Assembly: GCA_964633355.1 (NCBI GenBank)
Contig: CAZWGO010000001.1
Span: 165,996 to 229,995, forward strand
Direction: 5' to 3'
DNA length: 64,000 bases
Origin: Micavibrio_B sp964633355
Lineage (GTDB): Bacteria; Pseudomonadota; Alphaproteobacteria; Micavibrionales; Micavibrionaceae
The notes under the pieces are model-generated. The model was not told the DNA's origin, did not search any database, and saw only the letters and a program-made list of their open reading frames with translations. Of the stretch, positions 33,448-42,761 are shown piece by piece (the first letter of the stretch is position 1; each line of letters starts with the position of its first letter). Position numbers and translations under genes: made by a program.

Positions 33448-34476
33448 TTATAAATTAGTTTTTCTTGGATCAAAGGCATCGCGCACGGCTTCGCCGATAA
33501 AGGTAAGGAGGGTCAGCATAATCGCAAGGCTCATGAATGCGGTAATGCCTAGCCACGGTGCCTGCATATTGTTTTTCCCCTGTGCCAGCATTTCACCAAG
33601 AGAGGGCGAGCCGGGCGGCAGGCCAAGACCGAGGAAGTCGAGACTGGTGAGGGCGGTGATAGAGCCCGTCAATACGAAAGGCAGCATGGTGAGCGTGGCG
33701 ACCATCGCATTGGGCAGAACATGGCGACGGATGATAACGCCATTCTTGACGCCAAGGGCGCGGGCCGCGCGGACATAATCGAAATTGCGGGCACGCAGGA
33801 ATTCAGCGCGGACGACATCTACGAGATTGACCCAAGAGAAGAGGAGCAGGATTAAAAGAAGCGTCCAGAAGCCCGGTGTAAACAGCGCTGAGAAGATAAT
33901 CAGGATATAAAGGCTCGGCAGGGAGGACCAGATTTCGATGACGCGCTGGGCGACCAGATCGGTCTTGCCGCCGTAATAGCCTTGGATAGCGCCAGCGGCA
34001 ACGCCGATGATCGATGAGGCGATGGTGAGAGCCAATCCAAAGAGAACGGAAATGCGAAATCCGTAAATCACACGGGCCAGAACATCGCGGCCTTGGTCAT
34101 CGGTGCCGATAATATTGTCCTTGGTCGGTTTGGATGGAGCGGGTTCCGGCAAATTATAATTAATAGTGTCGTAAGAATAACGAAAGGGCGGCCAGATTGC
34201 CCAACCGTCTTTATTGATGAGGTCGGCAACATAGGCATCGCGGTAGTCGGTTTCGGTTTCAAACTCACCGCCGAATGTCGTTTCGGGCAACATCTGGAAG
34301 ACTGGCATGTACAAATTATTTTTGTATTGAACGAGGATTGGCTTGTCGTTCGACACGAATTCTGCCCCGATGGCAAGGACGAAGAAGAACATAAAGATCC
34401 ATAAGGACCAAAAGCCGCGGCGGTTGGCTTTGAATTGCGCAAGGCGGCGCTGGGTGAGAGGAGAAAGCTTAAGCAT
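33448..34476 (-). CDS. yejE: Peptide ABC transporter permease YejE
   Basis: The 342-residue protein has an N-terminal membrane helix and a periplasmic loop. A binding-protein-dependent permease domain follows, with the EAA loop region ARALGVKNGVIIRRHVLPNA and GTDDQGRDVLARVIYG. It is close to YejE in length and order. The start overlaps yejB by eight bases. With YejB it forms the channel. Confidence 0.94.
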   Translation of the reverse strand: MLKLSPLTQRRLAQFKANRRGFWSLWIFMFFFVLAIGAEFVSNDKPILVQYKNNLYMPVFQMLPETTFGGEFETETDYRDAYVADLINKDGWAIWPPFRYSYDTINYNLPEPAPSKPTKDNIIGTDDQGRDVLARVIYGFRISVLFGLALTIASSIIGVAAGAIQGYYGGKTDLVAQRVIEIWSSLPSLYILIIFSALFTPGFWTLLLILLLFSWVNLVDVVRAEFLRARNFDYVRAARALGVKNGVIIRRHVLPNAMVATLTMLPFVLTGSITALTSLDFLGLGLPPGSPSLGEMLAQGKNNMQAPWLGITAFMSLAIMLTLLTFIGEAVRDAFDPRKTNL

Positions 34477-35587
34477 TGGCGCGGTTCCCGAAATCTATAC
34501 GCGGATCGACCAGGACATAAATTACATCCCGTAGCAGCGTAACAATAAGGCCAATCAGGGCATAGACATAGAGCGTGCCCAGCACGACCGGATAGTCGCG
34601 GTTGATGATCGATTCATAACCAAGAAGGCCCAGACCATCGAGCGAGAAGATAACTTCGATCAGCAGCGATCCGGTAAAAAAGATCGACATAAAGGCGGCG
34701 GGAAATCCGGCAATGACAATGAGCATGGCATTTCTGAAGACATGACCATAGAGAACTTTGGTTTCGCTCAGACCTTTAGAGCGGGCGGTCAGGACATATT
34801 GTTTATTGATCTCATCGAGAAAGGAATTTTTAGTCAACATGGTAAGGCCCGCAAAGCCGCTGACGACGATGGCAATTATCGGCAAGGTTAAATGCCACAT
34901 ATAATCGAGCGCCTGTTTATACCATGGCAGATCGCCCCAATTATCGGAGACGATGCCGCGCAGGGGAAAGAAGTCAAAATAACGGCCACCGGCAAAAAGA
35001 ATGATCAGTAGAATAGCGAAGAGGAAAGAGGGAATGGCATAGCCGATAAAGATGGCGGCGGAGGTCCAGACATCAAAAGACTGTCCGTCTTTCACGGCTT
35101 TGCGGATCCCTAGGGGAATGGATATAAGATAAATCAAAAGCGTCGACCACAGGCCGAGCGAAACCGATACCGGCATTTTCTCTAAAATCAGATCTGTAAC
35201 CTTGACATCACGGTAATAGCTCTGCCCCAAATCGAAGCGCAGGTAATTCTTGATCATGATCCAGAAACGCGTCGGTGCCGGTTTGTCAAACCCGTACAGG
35301 CGCTCCAGCTCCTTGACGAATTCAGGGTCGAGACCTTGCGCCCCGCGATAGGAAGATTGTGCGCCCACAGCGCCGGAAGATGAGGCGTCCATGGCCCCGC
35401 CTGCTGCTATGTCGCCGCCGCCGCCGGAAAAGCGGGATGTTGCGCCGACATCATGGCCCTGAAGCTGGGCGATCATGCGCTCGACCGGGCCGCCGGGGAC
35501 AAACTGGATGACGATAAAGCTGACAAGCAGGATTCCGAAGATCGTTGGAACCATCAAAAGAAGGCGGTGAAGGATATAATTAAGCAT
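34469..35587 (-). CDS. yejB: Peptide ABC transporter permease YejB
   Basis: I placed the start at ATG 35587, giving MLNYILHRLLLMVPTIFGI, the normal YejB N-terminus; the longer frame overlaps the phosphatase gene. The family's Gly/Ser-rich periplasmic insert is seen at residues 44-84, followed by GLDPEFVKELERLYGFDKP. The EAA loop is at RSKGLSETKVLYGHVFRNAM. It is an inner-membrane channel subunit that precedes yejE with overlap. Confidence 0.94.
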   Translation of the reverse strand: MLNYILHRLLLMVPTIFGILLVSFIVIQFVPGGPVERMIAQLQGHDVGATSRFSGGGGDIAAGGAMDASSSGAVGAQSSYRGAQGLDPEFVKELERLYGFDKPAPTRFWIMIKNYLRFDLGQSYYRDVKVTDLILEKMPVSVSLGLWSTLLIYLISIPLGIRKAVKDGQSFDVWTSAAIFIGYAIPSFLFAILLIILFAGGRYFDFFPLRGIVSDNWGDLPWYKQALDYMWHLTLPIIAIVVSGFAGLTMLTKNSFLDEINKQYVLTARSKGLSETKVLYGHVFRNAMLIVIAGFPAAFMSIFFTGSLLIEVIFSLDGLGLLGYESIINRDYPVVLGTLYVYALIGLIVTLLRDVIYVLVDPRIDFGNRANA

Positions 35588-35603
35588 GTGGAAGGATAGC
35601 CGA

Positions 35604-36206
35604 TTATGGGCGAATATTCCATCCCCTGATATCCCAGTCAACGCGCTCCTTTTCTAAGATACATAAAGCGCCAGTCGAGATTTTAAGCGAAGCGGCGGCT
35701 TCAGGATTCTTGGCGATAGCAGGGGCAAAACGGGCGATGCCGTTGCTGGTGATAACGAGCGTAGTGCCCCCTTCTTCGAGTTCATTGGCAAAGTTCTGCC
35801 AGTTGCGCCTGATCTGGTCAGGCTCAGCCAGCCAGCCTTCCGGCACAATGGCGTCGCGATCCCATTTTTCAATCGCGTCTTTGCCGATACGGGCGATAAC
35901 ATCTTCCTCGGTTTTATTCTCGTCAGGCCCGTAATCGATCTCGTTAAATATCGCGAGGGGATGGGTTTCGATCGGCGCGCCGATTTCGGCTTTGATAATT
36001 TCCGCCATTTCTTTCGTACGTTTCAATTGCGAGGTCAGGATCAGGTCGGGAATTAGATTTTTTTCTTTCAAATAAATTCCGAGTTTTCGCGCCTGTTCTT
36101 TTCCGCTGTCGACCAAGGGTAAATCAGTGCGGGCGCCGACGCGCGTTGGGGTATCGTTTGGTCCGAAAGTATTACCGTGACGGGCGATCAAAAGTGTCGT
36201 TGTCAT
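35604..36206 (-). CDS. Histidine phosphatase (phosphoglycerate mutase-like)
   Basis: The 200-residue protein starts with LLIARHGNTFGPND, the RHG catalytic motif, and has TSQLKRTKEMAE and a later ITSNGIARFAP in place of the usual second His motif (normally GH or SH). The missing second histidine raises doubt about activity. The substrate is unknown. It is sandwiched between an O-antigen ligase-like gene (4-base overlap) and yejB (16-base gap), so is co-transcribed with them. Confidence 0.8.
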   Translation of the reverse strand: MTTTLLIARHGNTFGPNDTPTRVGARTDLPLVDSGKEQARKLGIYLKEKNLIPDLILTSQLKRTKEMAEIIKAEIGAPIETHPLAIFNEIDYGPDENKTEEDVIARIGKDAIEKWDRDAIVPEGWLAEPDQIRRNWQNFANELEEGGTTLVITSNGIARFAPAIAKNPEAAASLKISTGALCILEKERVDWDIRGWNIRP

Positions 36207-37903
36207 TTTAGTTTCTCCGCAAGATCGCGTTCCATTTTATAATATTCCTCAAGAAAGCTGCGATCAATTTGCCATTTACGGGCTTCTTGCAGCGTATCAA
36301 ACGCTTCCCGATATTTTTTCTGTGAGGTTAGAATTTGTACCAAAAGGCTGCGCGGCGGCCAGAGCGTCGGGTTTTTTGTCAGTGCTTTGCGCAGCGTCGT
36401 CATAACCAGATCTAGATCGTTCGGATTTTTCTTCAAGTAATATTGCGCACGCCAGATATCGGATTCCGGTGAGTTTGGACTTGCAATCTCTGCTTCTTGT
36501 AGCCAGACGAGCACATCTTGCGGCGGGTCGGGCGTACGGCGGATCAGGTAACCGGCGGCTTCGATGCGGCAGGCCGGGAAGCCAGGATTTCCTTTATCGA
36601 TGCAGATTTGCAAATGATCGGCATAGGATTTCATATCTTTTTCCTGCGAAGCGGTGATCGCCTTTGTCCAAAGATAAAGAGTCGTTGCGGTTTGCATGAC
36701 ATTCCAGAGCTGGCACAAGAGAACGATCATCAAGGCAATTGCCGGAATATAACGAATCCTGTTTTGCGGCGCATGTGTGTCCGATGCAAAAACAGCCAGC
36801 AGGATGCCTGTTAAAAAAGTGACGGCTGTATAGTGAAAAATATAGCTGGCATGAGCGATAAGAAAAATCGTGGCAAGGGCTGCGCCTGCGCCGATTTGCA
36901 GTTGGGTTAGATTTTTAGAAAAGAAAAATCTGAAAGCGGCAAAGATTGCGAGGGCGTAGAAAGCCAAAGCCGTACCCCAGCCCGTTTCAACCGCCCATTG
37001 CAAAGGGTCCATGTGAACCCAAAAACCGGCAGAATTGTCGGCCAGAGTTTTATAGGGAGGATAATAAAGATGAAAGATGCCAAGGCCAACCCCATGAAAA
37101 GGATCTATCGATGTCATTTTGAGAGAGGAGGACCATAAGGCAAGGCGGCCCAGAACATCCTTATCAAGCTGGGCCATCAGCAAGAGACGGTGGCCAACAG
37201 TGCTTAAAGAAAACCCGACCACCAGCACAAGTAAGATAGGGATAACCATTTTCCATGAGCGAGGAGAGATAAAGTTTCTATTCTTAAAGATGACGAGCGC
37301 AACGCCGAGCATAGCACCCAAAAGACCCGAGCGGCTTTGCGTGGCGATCAGGCCGCCGAGAAGTATTGCCAGTGCCAAATGAATCAGGATTTTAATTTTC
37401 TTGTTTTGCGTCGAAAAATAAAAACTTAGAACCAGGGGCATTGCCAAAGCGATCAAGCCACCGAGAATATTTTCGTCATCGAAAAAAAGTTTGGCGCGCC
37501 AATAATGTCCGGGCAGCGTCATGTAAATCATGGCAGAGGCAGCCAAGGCTGTGACAATGCCGCATATGAGATAAATAATTTTTGTAATGTCACGCTGCGC
37601 TGTGCAGAGATAGGCGGCGGGTAAGGTTGACAGGATAACCAATGTAACTTGTGAGGCAAAAGGAACCGGACTAAAAATCGCTCCCCATGTCCAGCCAAGC
37701 CAGAGAAGCAGGATAAGAAATAGCACGGGATCGCGCAGATCGATCTGCGACAGGCGACCGCTCAATATCAGGTAAACGGATAAAAGAGCGGCGGGTGCCA
37801 TCATCCATGGGTTTGCGGCATCCTGTGGGAAAAGAGCGATTGCAAAAGCAAGTGTCGTTATAATCAGAAATACAGAATTTCGGATTGCAGCCAGATTAGG
37901 CAT
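36203..37903 (-). CDS. O-antigen ligase/polymerase-like membrane protein with C-terminal TPR-like tail
   Basis: The 566-residue protein has about ten to twelve membrane helices, a central TQSRSGLLGAMLG motif typical of the Wzy_C/WaaL family, and a large periplasmic loop (VHMDPLQWAVETGWG). After the last helix (about residue 400) come 150 soluble residues with TPR-like helical repeats. It would transfer or polymerise glycan on lipid carriers. It overlaps kdsB by eight bases, consistent with a role in envelope glycan assembly. Confidence 0.8.
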   Translation of the reverse strand: MPNLAAIRNSVFLIITTLAFAIALFPQDAANPWMMAPAALLSVYLILSGRLSQIDLRDPVLFLILLLWLGWTWGAIFSPVPFASQVTLVILSTLPAAYLCTAQRDITKIIYLICGIVTALAASAMIYMTLPGHYWRAKLFFDDENILGGLIALAMPLVLSFYFSTQNKKIKILIHLALAILLGGLIATQSRSGLLGAMLGVALVIFKNRNFISPRSWKMVIPILLVLVVGFSLSTVGHRLLLMAQLDKDVLGRLALWSSSLKMTSIDPFHGVGLGIFHLYYPPYKTLADNSAGFWVHMDPLQWAVETGWGTALAFYALAIFAAFRFFFSKNLTQLQIGAGAALATIFLIAHASYIFHYTAVTFLTGILLAVFASDTHAPQNRIRYIPAIALMIVLLCQLWNVMQTATTLYLWTKAITASQEKDMKSYADHLQICIDKGNPGFPACRIEAAGYLIRRTPDPPQDVLVWLQEAEIASPNSPESDIWRAQYYLKKNPNDLDLVMTTLRKALTKNPTLWPPRSLLVQILTSQKKYREAFDTLQEARKWQIDRSFLEEYYKMERDLAEKLK

Positions 37904-38678
37904 TGAGCAGTTTTTCCGCTCTGGCCAGATCTTCGGGAGAGTCGATGCCGGACATTGACGGGCGGCCTTTATAATCGACGATGACGGCTTTGATGCGCAT
38001 ACCGTTTTCTAAAGCGCGCAGTTGTTCAAGGCCTTCCAGTTCTTCATAGAATGATGGGGCAAGCGTTTTGTATTTTTGCAGGGCGTCCCAGCGGTAGCCG
38101 TATAAACCGATATGGCGATAGACGGGAGACAATTCCGTTTCGCGGTTTTCCTTACGTATGGCGGGAATGATTTTTTTAGAAAACCATAACGCGTTGCGGT
38201 TTGGATCGAGAATAGCTGTTGTGCCGCTAAATGGCGTTGTCTTTTTATCCTCACGGAGTTTATCAAGCGCTTCCCATGAAAGCTGCGTCACGGGCGTAAT
38301 GATATCGGCGTCTTTATCGGCCAGATGCTCATTGATCATGGCGCGGACGAAATCAGGCGGGGTGAACGGCGCATCGCCTTGCATGTTCAAAACGAAAGAC
38401 GGTGTTTGGGGCAGCAGGGATGCAGCTTCGATGACGCGGTCCGTCCCTGTATGGCAATCCGGCGAGGTTTTAAGATAGTACATGCCGGTCTCGCCGCACA
38501 GGCTGGCGATGCGCTCATCATCGGTGGCAATAGCGACAGTGACATTTTCTATGCCCTCTGCGGCTTTGATCGCATTCTCATAGACATGAGAAAGGATAGG
38601 CTTGCCGCCAAGCATGGCAAGCGGCTTGCCGGGAAAGCGGGTCGAGGCGTAACGAGCCGGGATAATGATCGCGATCAT
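37896..38678 (-). CDS. kdsB: CMP-KDO synthetase (3-deoxy-manno-octulosonate cytidylyltransferase)
   Basis: The start at 38678 yields MIAIIIPARYASTRFPGKPL, the conserved N-terminus; it overlaps the yejA stop by one base (TAATG). The 260-residue enzyme shows NMQGDAPF, HIGLYGYRWDAL and LEQLRALENG. It activates KDO for lipid A inner-core synthesis. One oddity: the usual Q-G-D-E-P reads QGDAP, a small deviation at a site near the metal ligand. Upstream in-frame codons belong to yejA. Confidence 0.92.
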   Translation of the reverse strand: MIAIIIPARYASTRFPGKPLAMLGGKPILSHVYENAIKAAEGIENVTVAIATDDERIASLCGETGMYYLKTSPDCHTGTDRVIEAASLLPQTPSFVLNMQGDAPFTPPDFVRAMINEHLADKDADIITPVTQLSWEALDKLREDKKTTPFSGTTAILDPNRNALWFSKKIIPAIRKENRETELSPVYRHIGLYGYRWDALQKYKTLAPSFYEELEGLEQLRALENGMRIKAVIVDYKGRPSMSGIDSPEDLARAEKLLNA

Positions 38679-40465
38679 TATTTCTTCACCCACCATGTAT
38701 CGGCAATGGCAGGCGTCATGCCGGAAAGCTTCGGGTGGTCGAGTTTCTTCCACCAAGCGAGGCGCCAGCCGCCGAAATACCATTGCGGGATGACATAGTA
38801 ATTCCATTGCAGAATGCGGTCGAGCGCATGAACATGAGCGACAAGGTCTTCACGGGTGCGGGCAGTAATGATTTTTTCCACGAGATCGTCGATGACAGGA
38901 TCTTTGATGCCGATCAAGTTGCGCGAGCCTTGCATGTCCGCGCGTGACGACGACCAGAATTCGCGTTGTTCGTTACCCGGGCTGTCGGATTGTGCGATAA
39001 TCGTTGATGTTACATCGAAATCAAAGCTTTGTATGCGGCGTTGATATTGCGCGTCATCCACCGGACGGAAAGTCGCGGCGACACCGATTTTTTTGAGGTT
39101 CTGAATGAAAGGCAAAGTCCAGCGTTCAAAGGCCGGATTGGCATCAAGGAATTCAAATTGCAAACGCTGACCTGTTTTTTCGTGAACGCGGATGCCGTCG
39201 GGACCGGTTTTGTATCCGGCCTTTTCGAGAATATCCATGGCGGTTCTTAGATTGGCACGGTTGGCGCCGGAGCCATCGGATTTAGGAGGCTGAAATTCTG
39301 CAGTAAAGACTTCTTCCGGAATTTTGCCACGATATTTTTCGAGTATTTCTAACTCTTTGCCTTTGGGTAACCCGCTCGAGGCGAGGTCCGAGTTTTCAAA
39401 GAAACTGCGCGTGCGTTTATAAGCGCCATAGGCGAATTGCTTGTTTTCCCATTCAAAGTCGAAAGCATAGGAGAGGGCTTTGCGGACTTCTTTATCCTGA
39501 AAGAGGGGTTTGCGAATATTATATACCCAGCTTTGCGAGCCTTGCGGGCGCTGATTCTCGATGATCTCTTTGTGAATGCGGCCATCGAGGACAGGCGGGG
39601 CGTTGTAAGAGGTTGCCCAAGCCTTTGCGATCATCTCGAGTTGAATGTCATAGGTACCGGCGAAGAAAGCCTCTAACTGGACGTTCTGATCGCGGAAATA
39701 AGTATAGGCGATTTTATCGAAGTTATAGCGGCCTTTGAAAACGGACAGGTCTTTGCCCCACCAGTCTTTGACGCGTTCATAGGTAATGGAGCGGCCCGGG
39801 GCAACGGAGGAGATTTTATAAGGGCCGGAACCGAGGGGCGCTTCTAACGTCGTCACTTCGAATTTATGTTTGCCGCCTGTATAAAAATGCTTCGGCAGGA
39901 CAGGCAACTGGCCGATGATCATCGGCAATTCATTATTCTCTTTTGTCTTGAATGTAAATTTCACACGCAGCGGGGTTTCCGCGATAACTTTATCGACATC
40001 GGCGTAATAGGCTTTATAAAATGGCGTGCCGTCTTTCATCAGCGTATTGAATGTCCAGACGACGTCATCGGCGGTGACCGGTTTACCGTCCGACCATTTT
40101 GCGATGGAACGCAAATTGAAAGTGATGGATGAATTATCTTCTGCGCGCTCGACGGTCTCGGCAAGAAGGCCGTACATGGAAAACGGCTCGTCGTATGATT
40201 GTTCCATCAGTGTTTGAAAAACGAGCGTCGATACGCCGTCTGCCGGATTACCCTTAACGATAAACGGATTGAGAGAGTCAAAGGACCCGATCGACGAAAG
40301 GTTGAGCGTACCGCCTTTGGGCGCATCCGGATTGGTGTAATCAAAATGCGAAAAATCCGCTTTGTATTTAGGCTCACCATGGAGTGCGATACCGTGTTTG
40401 GCATCGCCAGCGAAGGCGGCAGAAGTAATCAGTAAGCAGCAGGCGGTAAGCAGGAGTTTTTTCAT
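38678..40465 (-). CDS. yejA: Periplasmic peptide-binding protein YejA
   Basis: The 595-residue protein has a Sec signal peptide (MKKLLLTACCLLITSAAFAG). The mature part is an SBP_bac_5 domain: GEPKYKADFSHFDYTNPDAPKGG, KWSDGKPVTADDVVWTFN, ALSYAFDFEWENK. This is the YejA-type long binding protein. It delivers peptides to YejBEF. It is the first gene of a run yejA, kdsB, O-antigen ligase-like, phosphatase, yejB, yejE. Confidence 0.93.
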   Translation of the reverse strand: MKKLLLTACCLLITSAAFAGDAKHGIALHGEPKYKADFSHFDYTNPDAPKGGTLNLSSIGSFDSLNPFIVKGNPADGVSTLVFQTLMEQSYDEPFSMYGLLAETVERAEDNSSITFNLRSIAKWSDGKPVTADDVVWTFNTLMKDGTPFYKAYYADVDKVIAETPLRVKFTFKTKENNELPMIIGQLPVLPKHFYTGGKHKFEVTTLEAPLGSGPYKISSVAPGRSITYERVKDWWGKDLSVFKGRYNFDKIAYTYFRDQNVQLEAFFAGTYDIQLEMIAKAWATSYNAPPVLDGRIHKEIIENQRPQGSQSWVYNIRKPLFQDKEVRKALSYAFDFEWENKQFAYGAYKRTRSFFENSDLASSGLPKGKELEILEKYRGKIPEEVFTAEFQPPKSDGSGANRANLRTAMDILEKAGYKTGPDGIRVHEKTGQRLQFEFLDANPAFERWTLPFIQNLKKIGVAATFRPVDDAQYQRRIQSFDFDVTSTIIAQSDSPGNEQREFWSSSRADMQGSRNLIGIKDPVIDDLVEKIITARTREDLVAHVHALDRILQWNYYVIPQWYFGGWRLAWWKKLDHPKLSGMTPAIADTWWVKK

Positions 40466-40506
40466 GTATGACCTCTATGGAAGTTTTTAGCATTTAACCA
40501 ATGTAA

Positions 40507-40572
40507 TGTCATGCCCGCGTAGGCAGGCATCAGGTCTTTTTATTGCCCGATCCCCGTCTACGCGGGGATGAC
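40507..40572. repeat. Paired REP-like element (REPIN type)
   Basis: TGTCATGCCCGC/GGCAGGCAT and the inverted GATCCCCGTC/GCGGGGATGAC frame a short spacer between the HAD gene and yejA. Confidence 0.65.
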
Positions 40573-40588
40573 GCGGGGGAGGGGGTTG

Positions 40589-41449
40589 TTACCAGTTAAA
40601 TCCCGTAATCGTAGCGGCGGGTTTGTGCGGGCTTTGAGCCATGGCCTGTATCACGCGGGTCATATCGGGCATGCCGGGATTATGGTCATAGCGCAATTCT
40701 TCCCAATGGATTCCGGTCAGCGACCAGATGCCGTCTATTCCGTAATTGCACGCGCCGCGAATATCTGTATGAAGGGCGTCCCCAAGCGCACAGATTTTAT
40801 CTTTTGGCGGGTTGCCAAGAAGTCCGCGCGCGATGTCGTAAATGTCTTTATAAGGTTTGCCATGATAGCTAACCTCGCCGCCGATCTGTTCGTATAGTGC
40901 GGCATAAGTGCCCGCACATTGAATAAGGTCCTCGCCGATATGAACAACAAGATCTGGATTGGCGCATACCATTTTTAGATTACGGTTCTTGGCTTCATGC
41001 AAAATTGCCAGTAATTCACCTTCGTCGAATTGCACGGAACCGGGGATAGAATTGAGGATAAAATCAGCATTATCGATTGAATCCGCTAGTACGATATTTA
41101 GGCCGCGCATGGGGCCGGCAAATTCAGGGGAGCCGAAGAACATCACCTTTGTATTTCTGTAATTTTCAGACAATTCGACATGAGCAGATGCGCCCGCAGT
41201 TATGATCTCATCATACATGGAGCGTTCGATGCCATAGCGTACCAAGTCACGGATGCAATCTTCCGGCATCTTAGGCGTGTTCGAAACAAGACAAATTTTC
41301 TTACCATGATTTTTAAGCGTTTCAAGGCAGACAATCGTGCCCGGATTCAAACGTTGGCCGTTATGCAGTAATCCGAATATATCGAGGAAATAATAATCAT
41401 ATTGATCGGCGATGTCGCGCAGGCCGGAGAGGTGGGGTATTTGGGTCAT
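40589..41449 (-). CDS. HAD hydrolase, NagD-like class IIA
   Basis: The 286-residue protein has motif I YYFLDIFGLLHNG, VSNTPKMPEDCI in the cap region (the usual T-N-N region), and ALGDALHTDIRGACNYGIDG for motif IV. This is the pattern of the NagD/TIGR01459 group of HAD phosphatases. The substrate is unknown. It overlaps the end of the tipF-like gene by one base (TAATG) and is on the same strand. Confidence 0.85.
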   Translation of the reverse strand: MTQIPHLSGLRDIADQYDYYFLDIFGLLHNGQRLNPGTIVCLETLKNHGKKICLVSNTPKMPEDCIRDLVRYGIERSMYDEIITAGASAHVELSENYRNTKVMFFGSPEFAGPMRGLNIVLADSIDNADFILNSIPGSVQFDEGELLAILHEAKNRNLKMVCANPDLVVHIGEDLIQCAGTYAALYEQIGGEVSYHGKPYKDIYDIARGLLGNPPKDKICALGDALHTDIRGACNYGIDGIWSLTGIHWEELRYDHNPGMPDMTRVIQAMAQSPHKPAATITGFNW

Positions 41450-42747
41450 TATGCTGCTTTTTTGGGGCGGTAGGCGATTTCAAGATCAGGTTTGCCGAAG
41501 AGATAACCTTCGCCGTATTCGACATCGAAATCAAGAAGCTCGACGACTTCGCGTTCATTTTCCATCTTCTCTACGATCAGAGTTATGTTGGCAGCGTCCA
41601 AGCGGTTTTTCAGGCGGCTGATCAGGGCTTCGCCTTCGGATGTCGCGGTGAGGGATATCAGTTTCGCGGCATCGAGCTTGATAAATTCAATGCGCAGTTT
41701 CTGCAGCTTCACGACATCGAGATTGGGGTTATCGATATTGTCGATGGAGAAACGGCAGCCTGTCTGACCGAGGCCTTGCATCACGGCCATCATCTGCGGC
41801 GAGAGATCGTTGAACTCGCTCTGCTTGATTTCAAATATAAGATTTTGTGACAGATCGCGATTGCGTTTGATGAATTCCAAAAGATCGCCCATAAACGCAG
41901 GATCTTTAAGCGATGAAACGGCGATATTGAGAAAGTAACCAAGCTCTACATTGCGCCGCGCATCAGAGCGGATACTGTCCAGTACATGGACAAGCAGCAA
42001 GTGATCGACATCGGCCATTAATGTTTCTTTTTCGGCGAGTTCGCGGTAGCGCTCGGCGGAAAGATAGACGCCGGCTTTGGCGCGGATACGGGCAAATAAT
42101 TCAAGATAGATAAGACGGCGTGAGGGAAGTTTGACAATCGGCTGCGCGAAAATCTCGATACGGTCGTTATGCACGGCGTGGTGAATAAGCTCGGATACGA
42201 TCGTGTCGCTGTAATTTGACGGATGGGACGACATGCGACGATCCATTTCAATGTCGTCGTTTTCGGAAAACAGTTCGTCGCTGCGGGACGCCGAAGATAC
42301 GGTTAAATCTTCATATTTTCGTGATGTGTCGGCAACCGTAGCGCGGGGACGCATACCCATTTTTTCAAAAGATTGCTGAATACGGCTGGCGAGACTTTCG
42401 CCGAGCGGAGCTTGGGCGGTTTGTGTCGCTTGCTGTTTTTTGAGAAGGGCGGCAGCGCGGGCCATGTCGTCTTTCAAACCGTCTATTTCACCGCGCGTTC
42501 TTGCCATTTCGCGCGTGAGGCGGTCGTGATTGATGCCCATTGCCGATACTTGTGTTTTGATTTTCTTCTCTGCCTGATAGCGGGAGAGCATTTCATATCC
42601 CATCGTACCGGCCAAGACCAGAAAACCGGCGACAGTTCCTGCCGCCGACCCGCCAAACGCGCCACCGATAAAGGCGACCGTCAGGACACAGCCGCACAGA
42701 TAGAGCGAAAGCCAGATCGTGGAATGTTTGGAGATAAAATCGAACAT
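41449..42747 (-). CDS. tipF: TipF-like membrane protein with degenerate EAL domain
   Basis: Two N-terminal membrane helices (about residues 10-50) are followed by a coiled coil (60-110) and a C-terminal EAL domain (about 190-425). Key catalytic positions are altered: EAL reads ELF, DDFG reads DNID, the EITE glutamate pair reads EIKQ, and the final QGYLF reads EGYLF. Catalysis is therefore unlikely, but c-di-GMP binding may remain. This architecture is that of Caulobacter TipF, a c-di-GMP receptor that recruits flagellar switch components to the new pole. A perfect CtrA-type site overlaps the start codon. Confidence 0.82.
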   Translation of the reverse strand: MFDFISKHSTIWLSLYLCGCVLTVAFIGGAFGGSAAGTVAGFLVLAGTMGYEMLSRYQAEKKIKTQVSAMGINHDRLTREMARTRGEIDGLKDDMARAAALLKKQQATQTAQAPLGESLASRIQQSFEKMGMRPRATVADTSRKYEDLTVSSASRSDELFSENDDIEMDRRMSSHPSNYSDTIVSELIHHAVHNDRIEIFAQPIVKLPSRRLIYLELFARIRAKAGVYLSAERYRELAEKETLMADVDHLLLVHVLDSIRSDARRNVELGYFLNIAVSSLKDPAFMGDLLEFIKRNRDLSQNLIFEIKQSEFNDLSPQMMAVMQGLGQTGCRFSIDNIDNPNLDVVKLQKLRIEFIKLDAAKLISLTATSEGEALISRLKNRLDAANITLIVEKMENEREVVELLDFDVEYGEGYLFGKPDLEIAYRPKKAA

Positions 42748-42761
42748 TAAATTCTATTTAA
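42747..42761. promoter_or_regulatory. Perfect CtrA-type box at the tipF start
   Basis: TTAA ATTCTAT TTAA matches TTAA-N7-TTAA exactly. It overlaps the tipF ATG and the pyrD stop, an odd place for an activator, so it may be chance or a repressor site. Confidence 0.35.

Noticed and set aside
34469..35587. Gly/Ser-rich insert in YejB as an anomaly
   Set aside because: A similar low-complexity periplasmic segment is a normal trait of the YejB family.
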